A stretch of DNA of 64,000 bases from Dryococelus australis (taxonomy: Eukaryota; Arthropoda; Insecta; Phasmatodea; Phasmatidae). The position numbers and the translations under genes are program-made. Positions 45,501-56,967 of this stretch are shown here, one piece after another. Under the pieces are notes generated by a model. It saw only the letters and a program-made list of their open reading frames with translations. It ran no database searches and was not told the DNA's origin. The stretch lies in contig CM056993.1 of the NCBI GenBank assembly GCA_029891345.1, forward strand, positions 277,776,016 to 277,840,015, read 5' to 3'. Each line of letters begins with the position of its first letter. Position 1 is the stretch's first letter.

Positions 45501-46815
45501 CTCATCGATGATCTATCATATGAGCCTGGAATGTAGGATGCCCTATCAGTTCTTCAGGTCCATATATTGTGTCATACCTGTTAACAACTCTTATGTCCCT
45601 TTCCCGACAGACATTCTGTAAAGTTTTTCCATACACTGCATTATTCATTAGTTTAAAAACTAATTTCTCAAAGTCGTTTGCAGCCTCAGCACATTTCTCA
45701 ATGTTAAAATCAATGTATGGAGCTATCCAAGCCTTCTGCTCAAAGCACAAAATGCGATTAACAGAGTCAAGTGTGGCTCCATACATCAAGTACTACTCCA
45801 GTGTTTCCCAATGAATAACATATTTTTCTTTCCACAGGGCGAGTGTCAAAAGGTGTTTTTCGTGCGAGCTATTAGGAGGTATGCCATTTACTGGAGCCAA
45901 AGGCAGATCGGATAGCACATCATGGTATTTGTCTGGAATGACAAATCCATTTCCATGAAAAAACATGTGTCCCCATTATTCACCGTGTTCGCAAAATCCC
46001 ATGATGAAAACATGTCACCTCGACCCATTCAAAATTGCCAATAGGAAGTTTACACTTCATAATGTGGCTGTACAAGCCCTTTACATCGAAATAGCAGATA
46101 CATTTCGAGGCCACACTGGTGTTGTACTCTTCATCCATCCATGTAAATGTTATTGGTTTCTGCATGCCTTCTGGAAATCTGGGTAATGCCACCCCTAACC
46201 CCGCTTCAATAAAAAGGTACATATCAGGGACGATCAACAGCTCTGGCCGTGCATCTGTCATTGACAATAAAGAATCCCATGTAAGATACAGAGCTGTGAC
46301 ATACATGGTAGGGTCAAGACTGTAATGAGCCAAACATACAGTCCTGAAATTTTCAAAAACGTCTGCCAGCAAACAAGTGTCCACACATAAATATTAAATG
46401 GCATACTGCAGCAGGTTTATGCAGTGGAACACATCCCATGCGGCTTGGGCATGAGCATAATCCACATCGCTAATTCCTTTGCCATAATGGCATTATGAAA
46501 TTCATCCTTTGTTGGGAGTGACGTGCACATTAGACTGTCTTCGGAATTAACAAAGGCATAAGGAAACACACCCTTTCTTTTTGCCAATTCAAATTGGATG
46601 TTGTCTGGAAACATCGAGCGGGTGATACTCAATTGCACAGGTTTCAAATAACCTGCCAAAGTTTCCAGCGAGGTGCTCATGAACTGAAAATAATTAATGA
46701 AACGTATCTTGAAATGTTGCGCCTTTCTTTTCGAGTCAATCCCATTGGGAATACATTTGTTGATGGACTTGAACTTTTCAAGGGTCATTCCAATCACCTC
46801 GATTTTATCCAGGTT

Positions 46816-47445
46816 TTAGATTACCAATGTTCCGTCGGGTTTTGTTACATGACGTTCAGCCAATGGCTTTATGACAAAGTGAGCATCATAGTTTGGCAGG
46901 TTATGAAAGACAGAGACAAGTTGTTTCTTGGGCCATCTGAAATTCAAAATACATTTATTATGTGCATGGCCTCTGATTTCCCTGGTCAGATGGTCATGTT
47001 CTACCACAGTATCTGTACCGAGTTCCTTCTTACAAATATGACAACTTTTCTGAGCCACCAACCTAGCTTCATCAAGAGGGGTTTTTGGCTTAATCAGAAG
47101 AGTCACGCTGTATATTCCTGCAACCCACTTTGTCAATTCAACGAATTTATCTACTAAGTGGTTCATACAATCATTACCCACAAACTCAAAGTAGTTGGAT
47201 AATGCTGGGCTATACGAACAAACCAACAAAATTCTACAGGCATATGGAACATGTTGATTGATGCTATTTGTATTGCTTATGTTATCATTGGGGAGGTAAT
47301 TGGACATGGGTTTCAAATATGTCTCTGTGTTGCAATAGCCGATGAAACCCAATCTGCTGATTGCTGTAACCCTGAAATTGCAAGTACTTGTCGTCCCCAG
47401 TACGGAAAGTACTGCGAAAAACCTTATGTTACTGACAGAGATCAT
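46816..47445 (-). other. Exonuclease and endonuclease VII-like segment of the broken polymerase
   Basis: This is the longest uninterrupted piece of the gene (209 codons). Its middle has HVPYACRILLVCSYSP, matching the strand after the exo I site. It is followed by CHICKKEL, EHDHLT and HNKCILNF, a Cys/His arrangement like the endonuclease VII fold, then FHNLPNYDAHFVIKPL (exo II). The exo I position appears to read NTET instead of the usual D-x-E, which would remove one catalytic acid if the alignment is right. The first 25 or so codons do not look like the family and may be a wrong-frame run-in. Confidence 0.8.
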
Positions 47446-49499
47446 TATGGTTTGCGATTTTCTCGTGACTACTAAAGTATTGGAGACAACCTCAGAGAAA
47501 ATTTTTTATATATTTCTTAGTCAACTGACTGTGAAGCAGCCTTAACAAATATTTAATGGAAACAAAAATGCAAATGTGTGTCATTACCACAAGCGCAAAT
47601 GGCCAATACATTTATGCGACTTGCATGTTATACAGGAGCAATAAGCGTTAATATGATAACCCCTTGCTTATAGAAAGTTTCATCAATAATATTACTATCT
47701 TTGTCCACGATAGAGTAGACATTGATAAAAATACCATTGTTCTCCTCAAACATTCGAATATCCTGTAACACTACAGGAACCAACAGACTTTCAGTATCCA
47801 AAACCTTGTGAGGATTTGGATATGAAATAATTATCTCTATATGATATGCAGCAGGAAACAAAGCTGATTAACAGCGTAATGGAAACTCAGTCCACCAGGG
47901 TACTGCACATTAATGCAGGCTTTCTTATTGGCAATGAACTTGGGGATCTTAGTGTGAGCAGCGCCGACGGTGAATGTTCTAAACTGTGATATGTGAACAT
48001 CCATATGCAGAATTAGAAGGAGACCACAGCTGCTACCATGGACACTAAATTCCTCAGGCCTGTTAGTGAAGCAAGGCTTGATTGTCTCATCATAGATTTC
48101 ACCCACATTGGTTGAATGCAGATTGGGTAGTAATACTTTGAAAGTAAAATGTCTGCATAGCGCCTTCCTCAGCCAAAAAGTATTTCAAATATTTAACCAC
48201 CATGCTGACACTAAGCATTATTGGCTGGAGTGATGCCATTGTTAACCCTAACAAAGGGACCCTGCACCTCATAAAAAATCTTCCAAAATCTGCATCAGAC
48301 TCTACTTGATCATTAAATATGCATGCCTCACTAAATCTGCACACGAAAACCGTGGCCAGTAGCTGATACCTCAATTCAGGCAACGAATCTTCCACTGAGT
48401 TAGAGGAATTGGAAAACGAATTATTTTCGGTTTCCCTATACAAAGTCTTTCTAATTGACTCGAAAGTCGGCTGTGAGATGGACGAGACATTATCCGAATC
48501 ACTCGAATTTTCCGTGTCAGATAGAAACAAGTTGTCTAACAGGATATCTACTTTTCCGTATTTGGGGGAACGGTCATGTCCCAATCTGTTGAAGTTGATA
48601 GTCTTTCAATATGGGAATCAGTGCTCGATTCACTCAAGAATAAATTTTCCAACAAGAGATCTAAATGACATCGTTTATGTGAAACAACAACATCCTGACA
48701 GCTTGTACTAGGTGCTCTTTTCGCTATCGAATCAGATTAACTTTCTGAATTGCTAACGAAAAGATCGTCCAACAAACTGGCAAAACTTTGATGTTTTCCC
48801 TCACTCATTTTAATGCCTAACTAATGTTTTTGTTTCCGAATACAGTAATTTTAGCACCACAAAAAATATAAAGTGCTGCAAAAATCTGACAAGAGAGGAA
48901 AAATATTATTATGTCTTACAATGAAATTGTGATGTACATGAAATAAATAATTTAATTAAGTATACAAATATAAAATGTTTTATTATAAACAGAGGGAAAG
49001 ACGACATAGTAAATATTTCTTTAAATTTCAGAATGTCTGTTTTAAATTGGGTTTTAAACAAATATATAGTTTTAATAGCAAAGTCAGTTCTATGTTTGAA
49101 AACAAGCGAGCTGTGTTTGCAATGCATTTAATATTATTATTCTTATATTGAATTTAAGCAAGTTATTTTATTTTGACTAGGAAAAATTATTTTTTTGAAA
49201 CAAAACTTTAAAATTTAATTTTAAAAGATTAATGTATTTGATACTGTAAAAGAATTTGACACCGTAAAATCTTTTTATAAATCAATATAATGATTTTCAT
49301 CAAGAAAGTTTTAGCAAGGGGAATTGTTCTGTTACACTCTAAAACTAACAATTTAAAACACTCATTGAAATTCTTAAAAATTACTTAAATTCACAAATAT
49401 TGAAAAAAATTTATGCTTTTACAACTAAATAACAAACTTAAAATCTATTTACAAATACCCAAACCCAACCTATTTCAATCATTCTACAATTGCTAGAAA

Positions 49500-49680
49500 T
49501 ACTCAGGTCCATTTATTCATCATGCAGTCATCCTTCACCAAACAACTCATTCAGGACATAGACATGGGCAGGGTTGTGCGCCCTAGAAACATGCTGTGCA
49601 TAGTTTGGCATAGTTCCCAAATATTTTTAGTTCCATTATTCACATCCAAGCACACTTCTACCCAGACTGTCTTAAAACTA
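49500..49680 (+). repeat. 150-bp dispersed repeat, copy 1
   Basis: ACTCAGGTCCATTTATTCAT, CAGTCATCCTTCACCAAACA and ATAGTTTGGCATAGTTCCCA in this order. Recurs near 50,105 and 50,365. It begins about 700 bp upstream of the polymerase N-terminus. Confidence 0.7.
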
Positions 49681-50104
49681 CTTAAAACTAACCAACGAAA
49701 TTTTAAAAAATTACAAAACCTTTCCCACACTCATACTCTTGCAGTCATGCACCTACTCAATACATATTTTTTTCTCGGAGTATTTGGTATTATATTCTAG
49801 ATGGTTTTAACATATTCTTGCATGTATTTAACAGTGTAGAAAGAGCCTTGGTCTGTGATATTGTCATGCCTTATATCCTTTATAAGAATAATGGTGGTTA
49901 CTATTTAGCTCTCTATCTACCCCTTTAAAAACTCTCAAATATACATCAAGAACCCACCTAGAATTACTACAACACCTTTCCCCACACTCATAGTCTCAGT
50001 TATTCAACAACCTTGAAAATGAAATGAAAAATCTTGATAACTACTTAAAAATAAAATATATGCCCAAACCATTCCATCACACATCAAAACATTTCATTCG
50101 TTAG

Positions 50105-50270
50105 AGCTACTCAAGGTCAATTTATCCATCAAATCACACATTCTTCACCAAACAACTAATTCAGAACAAGCTTGAGAGCTAAGGCTATGCACCTTCCAAA
50201 TGTACAGCACACAAGTGGCTTAGTTATCCCTTTTTTTAGCTGTTCCATAATTCACACATCAGTCATAACC
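50105..50270 (+). repeat. 150-bp dispersed repeat, copy 2
   Basis: ACTCAAGGTCAATTTATCCA, TTCTTCACCAAACAACTAAT, then GGCTATGCACC. The most diverged copy. Confidence 0.6.
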
Positions 50271-50344
50271 AAAAGCCACTCTTAAATCTCTTAAAACTAC
50301 TTACAATTAAATTATATGTCCAAACCATCACATCACACATATAT

Positions 50345-50520
50345 AAAAAAAAACATTTTATTCATTAGAGATACTCAAGGTCCATTCATCCATCATACAG
50401 TCATCCTTCACTAAACGACTGATTCAGAAAATAGATATTGGCAGGGCTGTGCACCCTACAAACACACTGTGAATAGTTTGGCATATTTCCCAAATCTTTT
50501 TCTGTTCCATAATTCACACC
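50345..50520 (+). repeat. 150-bp dispersed repeat, copy 3
   Basis: TTAGAGATACTCAAGGTCCA, CAGTCATCCTTCACTAAACG, GGGCTGTGCACCCTACAAAC and ATAGTTTGGCATATTTCCCA. Confidence 0.7.
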
Positions 50521-51044
50521 TGAAATACACAACAACCAACCCTTGATCTTCTAAAAATATATAAACTACTTAAAAATACGTAAAACTAACAAAATTATAA
50601 ATATTTTAACAAACTGGAATAAAATTTAAACATTTCGTGAATAAATTCTAACAGTTAATCTAAAATGTTTAACTCATTCATATGAAAGTTCATTACATTT
50701 CATTAAAAGAAAAAAAGGAAACACTGAATACTGGGGTTCAAAATGAAACGATTCTTAACAAATTAAAAAAAAATTTTGAGCACTTACCGAACAAGCAGAA
50801 TGATTTTACGAAAAAAAAGTTAAACTAATTTATTAAAATTCCGAAAAAAGAATTTTAATGTATGAAGCAAACTAATTTAAAATACTCCTGGTAAACACTC
50901 TCAACAACTGTATAATTTTTTTTATATTTACGCGATAATTAAATGTTAAACATGCATAAAAGTTATTAACGCGCTATTAAACAGTATTAAAAAGCCCTAA
51001 ATGTTAATACTATTCACTTACATAAAGTTTGATATCAAAGAAGG

Positions 51045-51335
51045 TAGGCGAGGTCTGATCCCCCAGTTGAGGCAGGTGAGGGCCCGAGCGGAGCCCGGCG
51101 AGTGAAGCTGGAAAGAGCCGCGGGTGGCTACTCGCCCAGGCTGGGCCGATGACCGGTTAACCACGTCGCGGCAGGCCGTCAGGGAAAGTAGGGTTATTAT
51201 TAGTTCGCTAAGATAGACTTTGTAAGGTTAATGAGGGTGATATGAATGGATGAACACTGACGAGCGGCGCTCCTGCACGTCTATATATAAGCCGGCACCC
51301 CCTTCCCACCCTCCCCGGGGAACCTATACGAACAA
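51045..51335 (+). promoter_or_regulatory. GC-rich island with a TATA-like box
   Basis: A sudden GC-rich stretch (GAGGGCCCGAGCGGAGCCCG to CACGTCGCGGCAGGCCGTCA) within AT-rich DNA, followed by CTATATATAAGCCGGC near 51,285. This looks like a core promoter, either of an LTR or of an unrecognised transcript. Nothing downstream is recognisably coding. Confidence 0.35.
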
Positions 51336-51754
51336 GGCAAATAGCCGGATTTGATAATAAAATATAGTTTTACTAAAGTTAATATGATTTCCTTAAAAAA
51401 TTAAATTATTTTAACGCGAAATTGAAAGATTTTTTTAACAAACTGATGTGTTTTCTGAATTTTCTCGTTTACAATTATATTGGCTTGATATTTTAATGTT
51501 AAATATGCATATTTCTTCGGTATTAGCGATTATATTTAATTTCAATTCATTTTAATTTTTGGAAGGATTTCTTTTGCAATACGATTACAGATCGTAATAA
51601 TCTTTGTAATGCATTACGTACGGTTTGAAATAATTCATTGTAATTTTTATTTTTATTGTATAACTTGTAATTATATAATTACTTATCAAGCATTGCATAC
51701 GTATACGTTAGCGAATCGTCTATTATTGTGTAACGTTCATAAGGACACTGAATT

Positions 51755-51865
51755 ATATTACCAATGCCTTACCCGGGAATCGAACCCAGCTTATATTAAT
51801 CATGCCTTACCTAGGTTTCGAACCCGGAAACCCACACTATAGCGTAATCTGACTTCGCCACGAGG
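51755..51865 (-). other. Two tandem B-box-like motifs (tRNA-derived relic)
   Basis: On the minus strand GGGTTCGAAACCTAGGTAAG and GGGTTCGATTCCCGGGTAAG occur about 47 bp apart. Both match the T-arm of tRNAs. A duplicated SINE or tRNA 3' half is the likely source. Confidence 0.45.
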
Positions 51866-52487
51866 GTTGGCGATATAACTCTTATCATTTTTATGTACTT
51901 GTGTTGGGGATTATTTATTAAAAATAATACGTGCGTGGTAGAGCTGACTGTGTGTTTGCGGGTGTAGAGGTGAGAGGAAAGAAGGGACGGGCAGGGGAGT
52001 GCTTTCACTGGGTGTTGTTAGTTTTACAAAACGTTTTGTAAGCTCTCGGTACAGCGAGAAGGTTGTAACGTGCTGGGAAGCTGACAAAAAAAAACTTATT
52101 TTCAAGCTCTACTCTCGTGCTAGTCACAAGGCAGAGTTTCTTTGAAATGTAACAAAATATTGTTATTTTTCCTGGATACACTATTTCAATAAAAGTATTT
52201 CACATGCCTTCAGTTATTTTTTAATTTAGTGTAGTCTATTGAGTTTTTTTCCTTCAAATTTTTAAGCATTATTCTGCATATTAGAGGCTATTTATTAGAA
52301 GTTTTTGCAGTGACAGGTATTGGCTACCCTATAAACACAGACATTAACCACGACCAAATTGTTCATGTGAATTTGATTTTATGAAGTATTTTTCCCAATG
52401 GAATCCTGGCATACATGATTTTACGAGTTAGATTCAAATAATTTTTACAATTACCAATTGAATGAGTGAATGTGTGAATAGATTTGG

Positions 52488-52681
52488 GCGGCTCTTAACA
52501 TCGAAGTCTCGAGAGCCGATGAGGGTGGGAGAAACGAGAGATCCCCGAGAAAACCCGTCGACCAGCGGCATCGTCCGGCACGATTCCCACATGTGAAAAT
52601 CCGGGAACGACCCTGCAGGGAATCAGCCCGGTTCGCCTAGGTGGGAGGTGAATAGTATAACCACTACACCACCGCGGCCCC
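52488..52681 (-). mobile_element. tRNA-derived SINE (family S), internally shortened
   Basis: Minus strand: GGGGCCGCGGTGGTGTAGTG head, body CGTGCCGGACGATGCCGCTG. A stretch of about 40 bp near the 3' end, between GAGATC and GAGGGTG, is missing. Confidence 0.85.
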
Positions 52682-54030
52682 ATTAGGCATTAGAGACTAG
52701 CGGCGCCTTATTTTCTCAAACTCTTGTGTATAAAAACATACATTTAAGTGTTTTGAAAGTAAAAACCAAGTTGCTATTTAACTAAATTGTTAGGCTTATG
52801 AAAGCTAACTTGAGCCAAATTAAGTAAATTACAATTTAATACATGTTGAAAAATACCGTACCGGTAGGCCCTATAACATAAGCCAAACTTTTTGCAAGAG
52901 GGCATCTGAGCCCTACACAAATAATTTAATGTTTAATTTGCATGGTTCAACATCTTAACATGTGCTGATTTAGGGATACAGTATTAATATAGCCTAAATA
53001 TGACAGCTGTGCTTTTAAAAATAATGGTAAAAAGACATGTTTAATTAATCAGACAGTATCTGTGCCAAATTCCGTCTGTTGGAATGCATAAAGTTACAAT
53101 ATGTAAAGGTTACATTGTGTGGCAAAATTTTCTGTAAATATATTTATATGTTTTTTTTGTTATGAAATAGGTTAGCATAATTTTTATGTTGACGTATACA
53201 TAAAATACGAATTGTTAAATGCGTTGTGGTGTGTTAAACAATACCATAGTACCGCAATGAAGGTTAGGTCAGAAGTAAACAGAAGACGTTAGGAAGTCCG
53301 GTGCTAAAACTACCTACATATTACATACGGAAAACAAAAACATCCTTAATGTAATTACGTACGTCAAAATGGTCTTCGCAAACAAAAATAACAGATTTTT
53401 ACGAAACATATTTAGTATCTCGCTTAACTGCGTAAAACCACTTCTTCCTGTTTGTTTCGTTTTTTGTGACTGTAACAAATATTTTATCAGGTGTTTTGCG
53501 AGATGTACTAGTACACTGCAGTACAATAAACCATTTCGATTATTTTAGTATACTTGTCTCTTTATTTTCTCTTTCTATTATTTAAAACAAATTCTATTTA
53601 ACCAAATACACATCACCGCTGAAGTACATAAACGCGGGGCCGAGGTTGTATCTGACTTTTGACGTCACGTAGTGAGCAGGCGCGACAGGCGCGTTTTGGT
53701 GGACGTTTCACACGTAAATCTTACATTCAATCATAACAACTTTTTCAAAACTATATTTTAAATCATGGTAATTTGTAAATACATTTCTAACATACATATG
53801 ATTAAAAATACAAGTGACGGCAAAAAATGTACATACATGTTGCCTATTGGTGATCTACCAAAATCGAATCCACGTCGTTTCGATAGCTGAGTAGGAAGCA
53901 AAAGGAGTTCAGTTTCGGTGTGAAACACGACCTCCTCGAACTGGTGCCGTAGTCAGAAAATAATGTGGGGAATTGTGGTGGGGATTACTGACTGCAGGAA
54001 GCGGACTAATGTTACACACGTGCTTAAGCG
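52682..54030. other. No recognised gene
   Basis: AT-rich sequence, no repeat assigned. Confidence 0.5.
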
Positions 54031-54069
54031 TTGCTCACACACGTGTTAGTTTCGACTCATGATGCGAGA

Positions 54070-54300
54070 AAAATTACTTCACAGTATAATAAAATACGCA
54101 AGGCTGTGGTTTTAGGAAATTACGTTTTCAAATACATTGGATCGCAGTTTGTAATCCCCGCCCTGGGCGAATTTCAGCCAATAACTAACTTGCATGATAA
54201 ATACGACTGTTACGCCCTTGCCTTATCTAGGTTTGTAACTACTGCTGCAGGCGGAACGCATAATGTGGATTGGTAGAACCAATTATGGAATAAATGACAA
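54070..54300 (+). mobile_element. Family G MITE, partial and diverged
   Basis: Contains the core words ATTGGATCGCAGTTTGTAAT and CCCCGCCCTGGGCGA. The terminal repeats are hard to see. An 81-codon frame across it is probably chance. Confidence 0.4.
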
Positions 54301-54539
54301 ATTAAGCAAATAATAAATTTAATGTTTCATCTTTACTTTTAGTAGGGCAGGAAAATATGCTAGACTTCACTGTACTATGCATTTTCGTTCCTCAGTAGCT
54401 TTCTGTTCGTCAGCTGCTACCCGTATGTGTGTTCCCAGTTTTATCTCAGACCAGGTGGCACGGAATTCGGTGCTTGTTTTCTTACAGATCTGCTATTGGC
54501 TCAGAGATCACCTGGAAGTGTCCAAAAATACATATCAGG

Positions 54540-54770
54540 CACCCACGGTGGTTGAGCGGTTAGACTGCCCGCCTCCCACCATGGCGAACCGGCTTCAATC
54601 CCCGGCCGGTTCACTCCAGATTTTAGCAAGTGGGAATAGTGCCGGACGATGCCGCTGGTAGGCGGGTATTTTCAGGGTTCTCCAGTTTCTCCCCCTCTTT
54701 CATTCCGGTGATGCTCCAACCTAACCTCACCTCACTTCTCCCTCGTCGGCTCTGAAGACCTCGATTTTAA
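54540..54770 (+). mobile_element. tRNA-derived SINE (family S), 5' part of a copy interrupted by a TTAA MITE
   Basis: Head CACCCACGGTGGTTGAGCGG, B-box-like GGCTTCAATCC, body GTGCCGGACGATGCCGCTGG. It stops at CTCGATTTTAA where the family J MITE is inserted. Confidence 0.88.
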
Positions 54771-55133
54771 GGCGGATTTTCACTCGCCATCTTGTATTTA
54801 TCGATTTTTCGCCAATGCTTCTATTTCAAAAGGTGTATTGAAATCTCCCGCACAACATATCCTAAATAGCAGCTTCCCAAACGTTATCGAACCGCTACGG
54901 TTTTCTACATTTATTAATTTTTAGCTGCTAACTGTCGAAGAGAAACGCGATATTATTTCTTGCGAACAATTACAAAGCCGACGGTATCAACTATAATTAA
55001 GAAATACTGATCTCAGACAGTGCACTAGACAGTGAGCTATGCTCTGTCGTTCCGTAAAACATAATACAAATCTTTATTTCCAGAGTATGGCAAAATAAAT
55101 CCATAAATCCAAGATGGCGGATGGGAATTTTCC
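54771..55133 (+). mobile_element. TTAA-flanked MITE (family J) inserted in a SINE
   Basis: Starts after TTAA (54,767-54,770) with GGCGGATTTTCACTCGCCAT and ends GGCGGATGGGAATTTTCC before TGAA. The SINE sequence resumes with GAAGAGCCGCCCAAC on the far side. Confidence 0.8.
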
Positions 55134-55165
55134 TGAAGAGCCGCCCAACTCTTCACTCACTACAA
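55134..55165 (+). mobile_element. SINE (family S), 3' end after the TTAA MITE
   Basis: GAAGAGCCGCCCAACTCTTC is the family's normal 3' end and continues the copy cut at 54,770. Confidence 0.75.
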
Positions 55166-56108
55166 ACATAACAGAAATGTACGTACACGTGTCTGACGTC
55201 AAGCTTGCCCTGAAATGGAATTGCGATATCTTCCATTCGCTAACGTTTAGGTACAGCTTCCTAGCCACGTGAACACGACGCGAACGGCCAGCGAGGTGCA
55301 AATGAAAAGTGGCACGGTGCAGGTTGGGACTTCAGTCTACCAACATCGTTAAACGCCCGTCTACAATCGTGCTGACGCTACGATAACGTGTTAAGATAAG
55401 ACATGAATCCGTGAATTGTATACGCTCTGGCTACAACCGACGTTAAACGTCGCCATGACGCTAAACGTAAAACGCAACGTGGTAGAAGTTGGCCAACATT
55501 CAAGTCTTTGTATTTTCCGTTTTAAGCAAGCCAATCAGAATTCAAGACGTCACAAACATGTGTAAACAAATGTTACAGACGATTGGCAACAGATAGCACC
55601 ACTATCGCCGTACATATTCAATTTGTTAGTGTTATACGAAATCAATATACAAATAATGCAAAATGCATTTAAACATAATTGAGTGTAACTATTTAGTCTG
55701 CAAAGTCACTTTGTTTTTACAAAACGTTCTTTTGAAAATTTAAACACAAACAAGAATATTTGTACATGTAGACATATATTCTTTTTATTTTTATTCCTGT
55801 CAACGTCGATCGTAGACATGCCAGTTTTCTTATGGCGACGTTTAACGTTTAACGTTTTGTGTCAACGCGATTGTAGACGGGCCTTGAACTCACAAGGTCA
55901 CGTGGTCCGACCTGTGTCGAGGAACATCGTCGCGGTGTGAACGCCAAGTGCGCAGAAGATGGCACGGTTTCCGTTACAACACGGCGGCAAGAGGCACGCG
56001 ATAACCAGTACAAATTAAGCCCTGACGTCATAGAGTTAATTCCGGCTCGGTGTGTTCAGGGAACGCGACAGGAAGTGATAAGACCGCCGACACGGTCCGG
56101 ACTCTACA
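55166..56108. other. No recognised gene; inverted ACGTTAAACGT words
   Basis: Near 55,320-55,480 the sequence reads GTTAAACGCCCGTCTACAAT and CGACGTTAAACGTCGCC. Near 55,835-55,890 the inverse reads CGACGTTTAACGTTTAACGT and GATTGTAGACGGGC. The two ends may be the terminal repeats of another element of about 550 bp (55,345-55,885). Confidence 0.4.
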
Positions 56109-56116
56109 GCCATGGC

Positions 56117-56411
56117 CAGGTTCACCTGTTTTTCGCGAAAAGATTTCAGGACTTCTTGCGCTCTAAAACACTCGAGCTCAGATCCACGTTCGTGAGTGAA
56201 TGATTTTTAACTGTCACGCTCTGCAGGTGTCTGCCGGCGAATCACGGACACTCAGTGTCGGAGTTACCTCATTCTGATTGGCACAGTCAGATAAGGAACT
56301 GCATCCCGACAAAGGCACGTGGCCAATAAACAAAGGAAAACTGCAAGCATGTCATAGCACGTTGGAGTCCAGCCTCCACGTAAATATTTTTGTGATAAAC
56401 AGGTGGCCCTA
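56117..56411 (+). mobile_element. hAT-type MITE (family C)
   Basis: 295 bp with ends CAGGTTCACCTGTTTTTCGC and AACAGGTGGCCCTA, flanked by GCCATGGC and GCCTTGAC (6 of 8 match). The last 200 bp is very similar to the copy at 39,144, including ACGGACACTCAGTGTCGGAG. Confidence 0.85.
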
Positions 56412-56586
56412 GCCTTGACGAACTTGTTGCCTCTGCTAATATTTAAATCGGTTTAAGATTTTTTTACACTATGTCAAGAACAAAAACACATACAAATATC
56501 TCGTTTATTTTTTGTAACAAAAAAAAACAATGAAATTTAAACCATTTCTAAACAGGTTAATCTAGCTTTATAAAAATTTTTGTTTA

Positions 56587-56963
56587 AGGTATATTCCCAT
56601 ACGCCATATTTTATTTATCGATTTTTCACCATAGCTTATTTCAGAAGTTATGTAAAAATTTCCTGCATGATAGATCCTAAATAATAGCTTCCCAAACTTT
56701 ATCGAATTGCCACAACTTCGCTACTGTTTTTAATTTATTAATTTTTAGTTAGTAACTGTCGAGAAGAAATAGGAGATTGTTTCTTGCGAACAATTACAGA
56801 GGCTGAAATACCAACAGTAATAAAGGAATACTGACCGCAGACAGTGCACTAGGCAATGCTCTGGAGTCTGCCGTTCCAAAAAAAAAAAACATGATACAAA
56901 ACTGTATTTCCAATGTATGGCAAAAATTCCATAAATCCAAGATGGCGAGTGCGAGTCCACCCT
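56587..56963 (+). mobile_element. TTAA-flanked MITE (family J)
   Basis: 377 bp between two perfect TTAA sites (56,583-56,586 and 56,964-56,967). The ends are GGTATATTCCCATACGCCAT and CAAGATGGCGAGTGCGAG-like inverse. The interior matches the copies at 31.5 and 54.8 kb (CAGTGCACTAGGCAATGCTC). Confidence 0.8.
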
Positions 56964-56967
56964 TTAA

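Larger units (their letters stand above)
44869..48808 (-). pseudogene. Broken protein-primed family B DNA polymerase of Polinton/Maverick (adintovirus-like) type
   Basis: The minus strand carries successive pieces of one long gene, broken by several frame changes and in-frame stops. From the N-terminus they are: a Ser/Asp-rich region (about 48.8-48.3 kb); a stretch resembling the conserved N-terminal region of these polymerases (48.1-47.6 kb, with KKACINVQ and IFINVYSI); an exonuclease I-like site (near 47.34 kb); a CHIC...EHDHLT...HNKC zinc cluster resembling recombination endonuclease VII (about 47.0 kb); exonuclease II (FHNLPNYDAHF); exonuclease III with the family hallmark CLLADVFENFR (46.35 kb); polymerase motif A (YFDVKGLYS, 46.08 kb); motif B (KLMNNAVYGKT, 45.64 kb); motif C (YCDTDSLIYE, 45.34 kb); and a C-terminal tail ending near 44.87 kb. 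About 3.9 kb (roughly 1,300 codons) is close to full length for such polymerases. These enzymes copy linear DNA from a protein primer in Polintons and related viruses. No Polinton integrase, ATPase, protease or capsid gene was recognised nearby. The start at 48,808 is the first ATG before the repeated acidic motif and is uncertain. Confidence 0.85.
48809..51044. other. Unassigned AT-rich DNA upstream of the polymerase remnant
   Basis: Very AT-rich apart from the three 150-bp repeats. No integrase, ATPase or capsid-like frame, and no long terminal inverted repeat pairing with the 42-44 kb side, was seen. Confidence 0.5.

Noticed and set aside
55937-56203. 88-codon plus-strand frame
   Set aside because: Its 3' third lies inside the family C hAT MITE and the rest shows no recognisable protein features.
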